From assembly GCA_031553505.1 (NCBI GenBank), contig JAVBLP010000014.1:19836-83835 (forward strand): 64,000 bases of DNA, given 5' to 3'. The notes under the pieces are model-generated. The model was not told where the DNA came from. It saw only the letters and a list, made by a program, of their open reading frames with translations, and ran no database searches. Shown here in pieces: positions 16,219 to 23,985 of this stretch. Numbering within the stretch: position 1 is the stretch's first letter; every line of letters begins with the position of its first letter. The stretch comes from JAVBLP01 sp031553505. Its GTDB lineage: Bacteria > Elusimicrobiota > Endomicrobiia > Endomicrobiales > Endomicrobiaceae. The position numbers and the translations under genes were made by a program.

Positions 16219-17031
16219 ATGAAAAGCTTAAAGAAAGTTTTAGTTGCGGCGTTTGCCGTAGCATTTTTAGCGGGAAACGCGCTTGCAGAAAAGATAGTTA
16301 TAGAAGGCTCCACAACGGTGCTCCCAATAGCGCAGAGAGCGGCTGAAGAGTATATGGACGCGAATTCTAAAGCCGATATTACAGTCCGCGGAGGCGGTTC
16401 AGGAGTGGGTATAAATTCTTTGGCAGCCGGAACTTGCGACATAGCAAATGCTTCAAGATCTATGAAAGATTCTGAATTACAGGCTGCAGCTTCAAAAGGC
16501 AAAAAACCTAAAGCTTTTGTGGTTGCAATGGACGGCATAGCCGTCATAGTAAATGCAAATAACCACGTATCCAATCTTTCCAAAAAACAGATTTTGGATA
16601 TTTACACGGGTAAAGTAACAAACTGGTCGCAGGTTGGCGGAAAGAATGAAAAGATAGTTGTAGTTTCAAGAGACAGCGCAAGCGGTACTTACGAGTCATT
16701 CGGCGAACTCGCGTTAAATAAGCAGAAAGTAAAAAGCGACGCTTTAATGCAGGCTTCAAACCAGGCCATAGCAACGACAATTTCTACAACGCCGGGGGCG
16801 ATAGGTTATGTCGGCATAGGCTATGTAACATCATCGGTTAAAGCGGTAACGATTGATGGAATTGCAGCTAGCGTAAATACCGTTTTAAAAGGCGAATATC
16901 CGTATTCAAGGCCTTTATTTATGTACACAAACGGCGAACCGAAAGGCGAAGCAAAGAAGTTTATGGATTTTGTTTTAAGCAAAGAAGGGCAAAAAATAGT
17001 TGAAGAAGAAGGTTTTGTTGCTTTGAAGTAA
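16219..17031 (+). CDS. pstS: Periplasmic phosphate-binding protein
   Basis: A 270-residue PstS. The signal peptide (1-23) ends in NALAEK. The mature protein opens with the family's EGSTTVLPIAQ segment, and has the phosphate-binding RGGGSGVG loop and SRDSASGTYE. It captures phosphate and hands it to PstCA. It lies 21 nt after the porin gene with a good RBS (AAAGGAGA), and is separated from pstC by 173 nt holding half of a palindromic repeat and two stem-loops, consistent with differential expression of the binding protein. Confidence 0.95.
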   Translation: MKSLKKVLVAAFAVAFLAGNALAEKIVIEGSTTVLPIAQRAAEEYMDANSKADITVRGGGSGVGINSLAAGTCDIANASRSMKDSELQAAASKGKKPKAFVVAMDGIAVIVNANNHVSNLSKKQILDIYTGKVTNWSQVGGKNEKIVVVSRDSASGTYESFGELALNKQKVKSDALMQASNQAIATTISTTPGAIGYVGIGYVTSSVKAVTIDGIAASVNTVLKGEYPYSRPLFMYTNGEPKGEAKKFMDFVLSKEGQKIVEEEGFVALK

Positions 17032-17069
17032 TGCATTGTCTTTTGCGGTCCGGCTTTGTTACGCGTTCA
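17031..17069 (+). repeat. Palindromic dispersed repeat, partial copy A2 (after pstS)
   Basis: Only the left arm of the family is present: ATGCATTGTCTTTTGCGGTC followed by CGGCTTTGTTACGCG, closely matching the first 40 bases of copy A1. It begins at the last base of the pstS stop codon. The right arm is missing, so it is a truncated or decayed copy. Confidence 0.7.
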
Positions 17070-17107
17070 ACTGCGAGATTCTTAATATGTTTAGTTTTGA
17101 AAATATC

Positions 17108-17123
17108 ATCCCTGAACAGGGAT
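17108..17123 (+). repeat. Small perfect hairpin between pstS and pstC
   Basis: ATCCCTG-AA-CAGGGAT, a 7-bp perfect stem, lying just upstream of the larger stem-loop at 17146-17176. Without a T-tract it is not a terminator. Confidence 0.45.
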
Positions 17124-17145
17124 CGGTGAATGAAGGCAAGAAGCG

Positions 17146-17176
17146 TTGAAGGCGGCGCGACCCCCGCCGCCTTCAA
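17146..17176 (+). promoter_or_regulatory. Strong 12-bp stem-loop between pstS and pstC
   Basis: TTGAAGGCGGCG (17146-17157) pairs perfectly with CGCCGCCTTCAA (17165-17176) around a 7-nt loop CGACCCC. There is no following T-run, so intrinsic termination is unlikely. Stem-loops behind binding-protein genes in ABC operons usually protect the upstream message from 3' exonucleases, giving more PstS than permease; that role is inferred. Confidence 0.75.
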
Positions 17177-17204
17177 TATAAGTTTCAAAGGGGAAGGGGA
17201 ATAA

Positions 17205-18089
17205 ATGCATAACATAAAAGAAAAATCCATAAAAATGCTTTTCACGTTTTTAGCTTTTGCTTCATTGCTTTTTCTTCTCGGCATAGTTTTTGTTTTATTT
17301 AAAGAAAGCATTCCCGTTATAAGTGAAATAAATATATTTAAGTTCTTATCCGGCAAGTTTTGGTACCCAACGCACGAGCCCGCGGAATTCGGAATACTGC
17401 CTTTGATGGCGGCTTCATTATGGGTTACAGCCGGTGCGATGTTTGTATGCGTTCCTCTAGGCATAGGTACCGCTATATATATAAACGAGCTGGCGTCTCC
17501 CAAACAAAAATATTTTTTAAAACCCCTTATAGAAATTCTGGCTGGCATTCCTTCAATAGTTTACGGTTTTTTCGGCATGCTTGTAGTAGCGCCTTTAGTG
17601 CAAAAATTATTTAACATACCTACGGGTTTATGCGCTTTAACGGCAAGTTTAGTGCTTGGCGTAATGGCAATACCTACCATAGCAAGCATATCGGAAGACG
17701 CCTTGAGTTTTGTGCCTAAAAGCTTTAAAGAAGCTTCATACGCTTTAGGTGCAAACAGGTGGCAGACGCTTATAAAAGTAGTAATCCCCGCGGCCGCATC
17801 CGGCATATCCACTTCCGTGATACTCGGCATGAGCAGGGTAGTCGGTGAAACAATGACTGTTTTAATGGTGTCCGGCGGGGCGGCGGTTATGCCCAAATCT
17901 TTTTTTGATCCCGTACGCCCGATGACTGCCACAATAGCCGCGGAAATGGGCGAAGCGGCGGTTGGCAGCATTCATTATCACTCGCTTTTTGCGATAGGTC
18001 TTATATTGTTTTTGATTACGCTTGTTTTTAATGCCGCTGCGGAAATGATAAGCAAAAAATACAGAATAAAATTAGGACTCGACCGATGA
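17205..18089 (+). CDS. pstC: Phosphate ABC transporter permease PstC
   Basis: A 294-residue inner-membrane permease with six predicted helices (first at about 10-33). The ABC-permease EAA loop is seen at about residues 170-195 (FKEASYALGANRWQTLIKVVIPAA). It pairs with PstA to form the phosphate channel. RBS GGGGAAGGGGAA lies just upstream. The stop overlaps the pstA start by 4 nt. Length is in the normal PstC range. Confidence 0.94.
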   Translation: MHNIKEKSIKMLFTFLAFASLLFLLGIVFVLFKESIPVISEINIFKFLSGKFWYPTHEPAEFGILPLMAASLWVTAGAMFVCVPLGIGTAIYINELASPKQKYFLKPLIEILAGIPSIVYGFFGMLVVAPLVQKLFNIPTGLCALTASLVLGVMAIPTIASISEDALSFVPKSFKEASYALGANRWQTLIKVVIPAAASGISTSVILGMSRVVGETMTVLMVSGGAAVMPKSFFDPVRPMTATIAAEMGEAAVGSIHYHSLFAIGLILFLITLVFNAAAEMISKKYRIKLGLDR

Positions 18090-18937
18090 AAAATAAAATA
18101 ACGCAGTTTTTGGGGTTTGCATTGATAACGGCAAGCATTTTAGTGACGATTGTATTTCTTACCGGCATAATTTACCTTATCGTTTCAAAAGGGCTTCCGG
18201 CAATATCATGGGAATTTTTGACTTCAGTTCCGAGAAAAGGCATGACGGCAGGAGGAGTGGCTCCGGCAATTGTAGGTACTTTTTACCTTACGGTGGGAGC
18301 CGTTGTTTTTGCCCTTCCGCTTGGACTTGCCTGCGCGATATACTTAAACGAATACAGCCCCAAGGGTTTTGTTGTAAATATTATCAGAATGAGCATCAAT
18401 AACCTCGCAGGTGTCCCTTCGGTGGTTTTCGGGCTTTTCGGGCTTGCGGTTTTTGTGAAATTTTTTGGTTTTGGCGTTTCGATACTTTCAGGCAGTTTAA
18501 CGCTCGGCATACTTATTTTGCCGGCGATAATTTCAGCTTCGCAGGAAGCGCTTATGGCGGTGCCGTATTCTATAAGGGAAGCCTCGCTTGCTTTAGGCGC
18601 CACACAGTGGCAGACGATAAGAAAAGCCGTAATACCGGCGGCAATTCCGGGAGTTATGACAGGCGTTATTTTAAGCATCGGCAGGGCTGCAGGGGAAACG
18701 GCGCCGATTCTTTTTACTGCCGCTACATTCTATAAAAGAGGGTATCCCGATTCAGTGTTTTCGGAAGTTATGGCTTTGCCCTACCATATATACGCCCTTA
18801 TGACGGAAGGCACAAAGCCGGACCAGCAGGTTGTTATAGCATACGGCTGCGCTTTAATACTTTTGGCGATAGTTTTGATGGTTTCCGCAATCGCAATATT
18901 TTTAAGGAATAAATACAGGAGCGCTTATGTTAACTGA
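18086..18937 (+). CDS. pstA: Phosphate ABC transporter permease PstA
   Basis: A 283-residue permease with six predicted helices and its own EAA loop (IREASLALGATQWQTIRKAV, about residues 166-185) followed by the GRAAGETAPILFTAATF stretch typical of PstA. Partner of PstC. Overlaps pstC by 4 nt and pstB by 11 nt, so all three are translated in a coupled way. Confidence 0.94.
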   Translation: MKNKITQFLGFALITASILVTIVFLTGIIYLIVSKGLPAISWEFLTSVPRKGMTAGGVAPAIVGTFYLTVGAVVFALPLGLACAIYLNEYSPKGFVVNIIRMSINNLAGVPSVVFGLFGLAVFVKFFGFGVSILSGSLTLGILILPAIISASQEALMAVPYSIREASLALGATQWQTIRKAVIPAAIPGVMTGVILSIGRAAGETAPILFTAATFYKRGYPDSVFSEVMALPYHIYALMTEGTKPDQQVVIAYGCALILLAIVLMVSAIAIFLRNKYRSAYVN

Positions 18938-19694
18938 TAACCAAATAAGGATAACGGCTGAAAACGTAAACTTTTTTTACGGCAATAACAGGGCTATTAA
19001 AGATCTTAATATTAATTTTTACGATAAAAAAGTTACGGCTTTTATAGGCCCTTCGGGTTGTGGAAAATCCACTTTTATCAGGCTTTTAAACAAGATGAAC
19101 GATTTGGTGCCGAATACCCGTGTTGAGGGCAATATCTGGTTTGACAGTGATGATATTTTGGACAAAAAAACCGATGTCGTAAAAATCAGAAGGAAAGTCG
19201 GGATGGTTTTCCAAAAACCTAACCCTTTCCCTAAAACTATTTTCCAAAACATTGCTTACGGGCTTGAGATAAACGGCGAAAGAAATAAAAAAGTAATAGA
19301 ACAGACTGTTGAAGAGTCTCTGAAAAAAGCAGCTTTATGGAATGAAGTAAAAGACAGGCTTAACGATAACGCTTTAAGGCTTTCCGGAGGGCAGCAGCAG
19401 AGGCTTTGCATAGCAAGGTGCCTCGCGGTTGAGCCGGAAGTTATTTTGTTTGACGAGCCGTGCGCAAGCCTTGACCCTATATCAACAAATAAAATTGAAG
19501 AGCTTATTCTGGATTTAAAGAAACAGTATACAATTGCAATCGTTACACATAATATGCAGCAGGCGGCAAGAGTATCCGATTATACGGCGTTTATGTATTT
19601 GGGAGAGCTTATAGAATTTGCCGCTACGGATAAGATATTTACTGTGCCGAAGGAGAAGAAAACTGAAGAATATCTATCTGGTAAATTCGGCTGA
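18927..19694 (+). CDS. pstB: Phosphate ABC transporter ATP-binding protein
   Basis: A 255-residue ATPase. Walker A GPSGCGKST (about 39-47), Q loop GMVFQKPNPFP, signature LSGGQQQRL, Walker B VILFDEPCASLD and the H loop THNM are all intact. It powers PstCA. The start overlaps pstA by 11 nt. A palindromic repeat (A3) starts 7 nt after the stop, between pstB and phoU. Confidence 0.97.
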   Translation: MLTDNQIRITAENVNFFYGNNRAIKDLNINFYDKKVTAFIGPSGCGKSTFIRLLNKMNDLVPNTRVEGNIWFDSDDILDKKTDVVKIRRKVGMVFQKPNPFPKTIFQNIAYGLEINGERNKKVIEQTVEESLKKAALWNEVKDRLNDNALRLSGGQQQRLCIARCLAVEPEVILFDEPCASLDPISTNKIEELILDLKKQYTIAIVTHNMQQAARVSDYTAFMYLGELIEFAATDKIFTVPKEKKTEEYLSGKFG

Positions 19695-19700
19695 TTATAT

Positions 19701-19820
19701 ATGCGCTTGTCTTTTGTGTTTATGCTTCGTTTTGCTCCCGCTCACGTACCGGACGCTCCGCTTTACAGAGGTACGCTTCGCGGTCGCAGGCCTCGCCTAA
19801 ACACGAAATACCGCGCGCTA
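19701..19820 (+). repeat. Palindromic dispersed repeat, copy A3 (after pstB)
   Basis: About 120 bp in the same orientation as A1. Outer arms TTGTGTTTATGC (19714-19725) and GCCTAAACACGAA (19795-19807) pair; inner CGTACC (19745-19750) pairs with GGTACG (19770-19775). The apex differs from A1, but left and right arms carry compensating changes (GCGG in A1, GTGT here), as expected if the hairpin is maintained. Confidence 0.8.
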
Positions 19821-19833
19821 AAACTTAAAAATA

Positions 19834-19861
19834 CCGTCATTTTGAACTTGTTTCAGAATCT
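19834..19861 (+). repeat. Short inverted-repeat element, partial copy B2
   Basis: CGTCATTTTGAACTTGTTTC followed by AGAATCTT, closely related to the left half of B1. Only 13 nt beyond copy A3, as B1 lies about 30 nt beyond A1. The right half is not evident. Confidence 0.55.
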
Positions 19862-19885
19862 TAAAAAATATAAACGGAGAGGAAA

Positions 19886-20548
19886 ATGTTTGCTGAAAAG
19901 ATAATGCTTCTTAAAAAAGGGATAATAGATTACGCAGAGCACGTTGAAAAGATGGTTGTAAAAAGCCTTGAAGGGACAATCAACAGAAATGAAAAACTGC
20001 TTCATGATGTTATAGACAAAGATGAAACCGTGGCAAACCGTTATGAAATAGAGTTTGATGAAACCTGCATCAATTATATCGCGCAGTATCAGCCCGTGAC
20101 AAAAAATCTCAGGATGATTATAAGCGCTATAAAGATGAGCAATGATTTGGAAAGAATGGCGGACCACGCGGTTAATATATCGCAAAATGGCCTTTTTCTT
20201 ATATCCAAACCTTTTATTAAACCGTTTGTGGACATTCCTAAAATGAGCGAGCTGACTTTAAGTATGCTTAAAGAATCGATCAGGGCTTTTGTGGATGAAG
20301 ATATCTGCCTTGCTAAAAAAGTATTGGAGCAGGATACGGAAGCAGATAATCTTAAAATCCGCGTTGTTGAAGAACTTACGGTATTTATGGAGAAGGACTG
20401 CAAAACGGTGGACAGGTCTTTAAGGCTGATAAACATTGCCGCCAATCTTGAAAGAATTGCGGATTTGGCTACAAATATCTGTGAGGACATAATATACATG
20501 ACAGAAGGCCTTGTAATAAAACACAAAAATGATGCAAAACAGCCGTAA
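19886..20548 (+). CDS. phoU: Phosphate-signalling protein PhoU
   Basis: A 220-residue all-helical PhoU made of two similar three-helix halves, each with the family's E/DxxxD metal-cluster motif (NDLERMADHAVNI around residue 90; ANLERIADLATNI around 195). It links the Pst transporter to PhoR and prevents toxic phosphate uptake. RBS GGAGAGGA lies before the ATG. A terminator at 20588-20621 closes the phosphate block. Confidence 0.95.
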   Translation: MFAEKIMLLKKGIIDYAEHVEKMVVKSLEGTINRNEKLLHDVIDKDETVANRYEIEFDETCINYIAQYQPVTKNLRMIISAIKMSNDLERMADHAVNISQNGLFLISKPFIKPFVDIPKMSELTLSMLKESIRAFVDEDICLAKKVLEQDTEADNLKIRVVEELTVFMEKDCKTVDRSLRLINIAANLERIADLATNICEDIIYMTEGLVIKHKNDAKQP

Positions 20549-20587
20549 CTTAAAATTGACAGCAAAATGCAAAGAATATATACTAAC

Positions 20588-20621
20588 GCCGCGGAAGATA
20601 TTATACCGCGGCTGTTTTTTT
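20588..20621 (+). terminator. Rho-independent terminator after phoU
   Basis: GCCGCGG (20588-20594) pairs with CCGCGGC (20606-20612), followed by TG and seven Ts. It lies inside the longest possible reading frame of the next gene, which argues that that gene starts later. Confidence 0.88.
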
Positions 20622-20635
20622 ACAAAACAAAAAAA

Positions 20636-21256
20636 ATGAAAAATGTATTTTCGGTAATCATTAATTTTTTCGACCCTCACAAAAGAGGCCCGCTTTTTAC
20701 GCGCTACGGCGTAACGGGAGTTTTGTTTATTTCTGCGGTTACAATTGTTCTTTACATGGTAATAAGCAGGCCCGGCGGAACCCTGTTAGGATCGCTCTTA
20801 GGGCTTTTAACCATAGGCGTGCATGAAGCGGGTCATCCGCTTTTTTCAATGATATCCGGCGGAAATGAGTTTTTGACAATAATCGGCGGCACGGTAATGG
20901 AGATAATTGTTCCTTTTGCAGCATTTTTGTATTTTCAGCGTAAAGGGCAGGAAATACAAGCGGCGGTTTGCCTTCTTTTACTGGCAATTGCGTTTAAATC
21001 TATCGGGCATTATTCGGGAGCCCAGCATCTAGATGATTATATAACGCTTGTAAACGCAACCGAAGACAGCCTTGGCGACTGGCATTATATGCACAAATGG
21101 TTTGGCACGGGTAGTATAGTTAAGCAAATACGGGTATTTTTTTATCTTTTGTCAGCTTTTACGGCAGCTGTTGGTTTTTGGCTTTTAGTCCAAAATATAC
21201 GCAGTTGGTTTAAAAGCGATAAATTGATTGATGAAGAATCTGACAGCATATTTTAG
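20636..21256 (+). CDS. Membrane protein with HEAGH zinc-protease-like motif
   Basis: A 206-residue integral membrane protein with four to five predicted helices (about 25-44, 50-68, 80-100, 110-130, 170-195). HExxH is present as H63-E-A-G-H67 at the end of a helix, as in intramembrane (M50-like) metalloproteases; a distal NxxPxxxxDG motif is not evident, so catalysis is uncertain. A His/Asp-rich segment (HYSGAQHLDDYI) could give a third ligand. ATG 20636 is chosen over 20567 because the upstream frame spans a terminator. No good Shine-Dalgarno is seen, so the start is approximate. Confidence 0.65.
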   Translation: MKNVFSVIINFFDPHKRGPLFTRYGVTGVLFISAVTIVLYMVISRPGGTLLGSLLGLLTIGVHEAGHPLFSMISGGNEFLTIIGGTVMEIIVPFAAFLYFQRKGQEIQAAVCLLLLAIAFKSIGHYSGAQHLDDYITLVNATEDSLGDWHYMHKWFGTGSIVKQIRVFFYLLSAFTAAVGFWLLVQNIRSWFKSDKLIDEESDSIF

Positions 21257-21337
21257 CAGAGGAAAACCATTTAAAAGCCCGCAAAACCATTTACGCGTAA
21301 CTTTAAATTCTTATTCATTTTTATATATAAAAATGAA

Positions 21338-21366
21338 TTGACAACCGCCGTAATAATATATATACT
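21338..21366 (+). promoter_or_regulatory. Promoter of tRNA-Ala
   Basis: TTGACA (21338-21343), 17-nt spacer, TATACT (21361-21366). The predicted start is about 50 nt before the tRNA, leaving a short 5' leader for processing. Confidence 0.8.
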
Positions 21367-21421
21367 TATCACGGTCATTTCAAAGCAGCAGATTATCTTG
21401 AAAAGTTAATAGATACAGAAT

Positions 21422-21494
<73 letters not shown>

Positions 21495-21499
21495 TTTTT

Positions 21500-21592
21500 G
21501 CTTCAGCTTTTAAATTTTTACTTCCTTACACTCCGGCTTATGTGCCTTTTGTGCACACTGCGCCGTCGCAAGCGTCGCAAAAATTACAAAAC
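21500..21592 (+). repeat. Palindromic dispersed repeat, diverged copy A5 (after tRNA-Ala)
   Basis: CCTTACACTCCGGCTTATGTG and GTGCACACTGCGCCGTCGCAAGCGTCGC segments align with the middle of copies A1 and A4, including the apex flanked by GTGC/GTGCAC. The outer arms are diverged (AT-rich) compared with A1-A4. Starts just after the tRNA 3' end. Confidence 0.6.
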
Positions 21593-21694
21593 CTTTCGCA
21601 AAAAAATTCAATTAAATTATGATTCAGATTCATTTTTTTATTTTAAAGGTAAAATGAGTTGTTGATTTGTGTTTATTTAGTCATAAGCCACATG

Positions 21695-21731
21695 ACGTTT
21701 AGAGTTATTTAACTCTGAACGTTTTTTTTTT
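21695..21731 (+). terminator. Rho-independent terminator facing the - strand unit
   Basis: ACGTTTAGAGTTA (21695-21707) pairs with TAACTCTGAACGT (21710-21722), one G-U pair, followed by about nine Ts. The T-run overlaps the stop codon of the convergent gene on the - strand. It should stop read-through from the tRNA side; in the opposite direction no T-tract follows. Confidence 0.8.
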
Positions 21732-23976
21732 ATTTAAAAACAATGGTCTTGACGCGGCTGTCGTTGAAAGGCTTTGCCTGCAGCATATTTTTAACGCCTT
21801 CGCCGTTTTGTATGCTGAAGTTTCCTCTTACAAAATAGACTGAATAGTTTATATTTTGCGGCAGCGAAGGTTCTATTGAAGTTTTTACGTAATCGTATAA
21901 ATCATTATTAAAACTCAAATCTTTAAACTGCAAATTTTTAGCTAACGGCTGTCTTTCTCTTAAGTAAAAAGAGACTTTCCAGCCGTTTTCATACAACTGG
22001 GATATTCCATCTGTGTAAGCGGACGTAATTATGACCATTTTTTTTCTGATTTCTAAAGGTAAATTCAAACTCTGCAAATCTTTGGCAGTAGCGTTTGCCG
22101 AAGCGTCGTTGAGATTTGTAAGGTTGATACGGACTTCGTTTATGTCTTTAAGCGGGATAATGTTAAGAAACCGCTTTATATCAAATTTATGCTTGGGAAA
22201 AAGCGCGGTTTCGATGCAGTTAAAGCCGTAAGTTAAAATATTGTAAACAGATAATGCGTTATCTGTATGATATGCCGCAAAAAACACTTCCGGACGCCTG
22301 CTTTTCAAATACTTTAAATTTTCTTTTGACGCGATAAAAGAGTCGGAATTAATTTTTACCGCTTTTGACGCATCCTTAACAAAATCATCTTCCCTCATCA
22401 TTAAGGCATTAGACAAGTTCACTGCGTAATCTTTTGAAGAAATATCCAGAATTTGGCTGTTAAGCGGCGTGTCTATATCCATTATGCCAAGCATAAAATT
22501 AAAAACCAAATCGTTGGTAAAAATGGCATCCGTCCGGTTTTGTAAAGTTTTAATTTTATCTTTATATTCGCGTTTGTAACCTTCAGAAAAAACGGCAAAA
22601 GCTGGAATTCTCATCATGTCATGCGTGAAAAGCGACGGATCGTGCCTTTTTTTATTTAAAACGTCTTCCCCGTGATCTGAAAAGTAAAAGAAAAATTTAA
22701 CGAGGTTTGGAAGTTTGAAAAATGCTTCATGCAGGGATTTTAAATTATTGTCGGTATGGAGTATGCTTGCGTCATAAGCGTTAAGATAATCCTTTAAAAA
22801 TCTTTTATCTTCTGAATATATACCCACATCTTCATAACTGCTTTTAAAATCCGGGTTAAAGTTTTTAGGAAGCCTTTTTGCATAATGGTGATGGGAACCC
22901 ATCAGATGCACTATTATCAGGTTGTTTTTTGTTAAATCCAGTTCTTTAAGCGCTTTGTTAAAAACAGGCAAAATTGCCGAATCGTCACTGCCGCTTAAGA
23001 ATACTTTTTTATCAGCGGCATCGGCAATCAAACTGACGGGATTTTCCCAAATCCCCACTTTAGACTGGTTGCTTAGCCACACTACGTTAAAACCTGAGGC
23101 TTTTACCGTGTCTATCAGTGTAGGAGCGACATAATCCGTATTTTTAGCGTATCTGTTTAAAGATGTCAGCGCGTAAGTTAAGGATTTGACCGTGTGTACA
23201 TAGTTTGCGTAAGCGTTTTCAAAAAATATGGAATTTGGGTTTTCTTTCTTCTCATAAGACGCCCACGGGGTAGTATCGCGGAAATATCCGTACGCGCCCA
23301 AATGGTTTTTATTTGCGGATTCGCCAATTACAAGCAGATAAATTTCGCCTTTTTGTTTTTTTACTGCTTTTAAATCCGGAAACCTTTTGGCTTTAATCTG
23401 TTCGTATTTACCAAGGATATCAATAAATCCGGAATACTCTTTTTTCGCTTTAGCGACAGACGAGTATAAGTTGTTTTTAGGTAAAACAAAAAATATTAAA
23501 ATTGGTATGCTTAATGCCGCAACAGCAGCGGCGGCAGGTATTTTCCTGTCAGAAATTTTAAAATGCCTTGGAATAAGCAAAATTGGGATAAGAAAACTTA
23601 TGGCTATAATCGCGAGCTCGAAACCGCTGAAAAAGAAGGTGAGAAATTCAAAGCTTTCTGAAGGATTGCTCTGAAAAAGGGCGTTCACGGTTTCATTTGT
23701 TAAGGAAGCCGTGCCTGTTTTGAAAAGGTATAAGGATATAAACGCCAAAACCGCAAAAACAAGCCCTGCCAAAATTTTTAAACACAGGGAAGTAACTTGT
23801 TTTGCGGTTTTGTTTCTTATTAGCAACAAAGCCTGCCAGCAACATATTATCAGGGCAAGAAAAATAAAAAAATAAACAGCACTGCCGCTTAAAGGAAAGC
23901 TTCTGTAGTTAAGATAAGCAAAAACTAAACAACAGAATATTATCCTGAAAAGCCTTAAAAGTATAATCTCTTTCAA
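21730..23976 (-). CDS. Sulfatase-fold phosphoethanolamine transferase-like membrane enzyme
   Basis: A 748-residue inner-membrane enzyme of the EptA/Cpt family, which moves phosphoethanolamine from phospholipid to lipid A, core sugar or protein. Five predicted helices lie at about 7-25, 33-53, 66-86, 112-135 and 147-166. The periplasmic alkaline-phosphatase fold has metal ligand Glu219 (VIGES), likely nucleophile Thr262 (HTVKSL), the SDHGED motif and a following THDMM His. The exact substrate is unknown. Residues about 550-748 form an extra domain that standard EptA proteins (about 540 residues) lack. It lies 9 nt downstream of the autotransporter gene and is presumably cotranscribed with it. 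Confidence 0.85.
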   Translation of the reverse strand: MKEIILLRLFRIIFCCLVFAYLNYRSFPLSGSAVYFFIFLALIICCWQALLLIRNKTAKQVTSLCLKILAGLVFAVLAFISLYLFKTGTASLTNETVNALFQSNPSESFEFLTFFFSGFELAIIAISFLIPILLIPRHFKISDRKIPAAAAVAALSIPILIFFVLPKNNLYSSVAKAKKEYSGFIDILGKYEQIKAKRFPDLKAVKKQKGEIYLLVIGESANKNHLGAYGYFRDTTPWASYEKKENPNSIFFENAYANYVHTVKSLTYALTSLNRYAKNTDYVAPTLIDTVKASGFNVVWLSNQSKVGIWENPVSLIADAADKKVFLSGSDDSAILPVFNKALKELDLTKNNLIIVHLMGSHHHYAKRLPKNFNPDFKSSYEDVGIYSEDKRFLKDYLNAYDASILHTDNNLKSLHEAFFKLPNLVKFFFYFSDHGEDVLNKKRHDPSLFTHDMMRIPAFAVFSEGYKREYKDKIKTLQNRTDAIFTNDLVFNFMLGIMDIDTPLNSQILDISSKDYAVNLSNALMMREDDFVKDASKAVKINSDSFIASKENLKYLKSRRPEVFFAAYHTDNALSVYNILTYGFNCIETALFPKHKFDIKRFLNIIPLKDINEVRINLTNLNDASANATAKDLQSLNLPLEIRKKMVIITSAYTDGISQLYENGWKVSFYLRERQPLAKNLQFKDLSFNNDLYDYVKTSIEPSLPQNINYSVYFVRGNFSIQNGEGVKNMLQAKPFNDSRVKTIVFK

Positions 23977-23985
23977 ATATATTTC

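Noticed and set aside
19618..19904. Short + strand frames over the A3 repeat
   Set aside because: They run through the palindromic repeat and the phoU leader, have no RBS and encode low-complexity sequence.
20567..20635. Earlier start of the HEAGH membrane protein
   Set aside because: The frame crosses a strong rho-independent terminator (20588-20621), which belongs to phoU.
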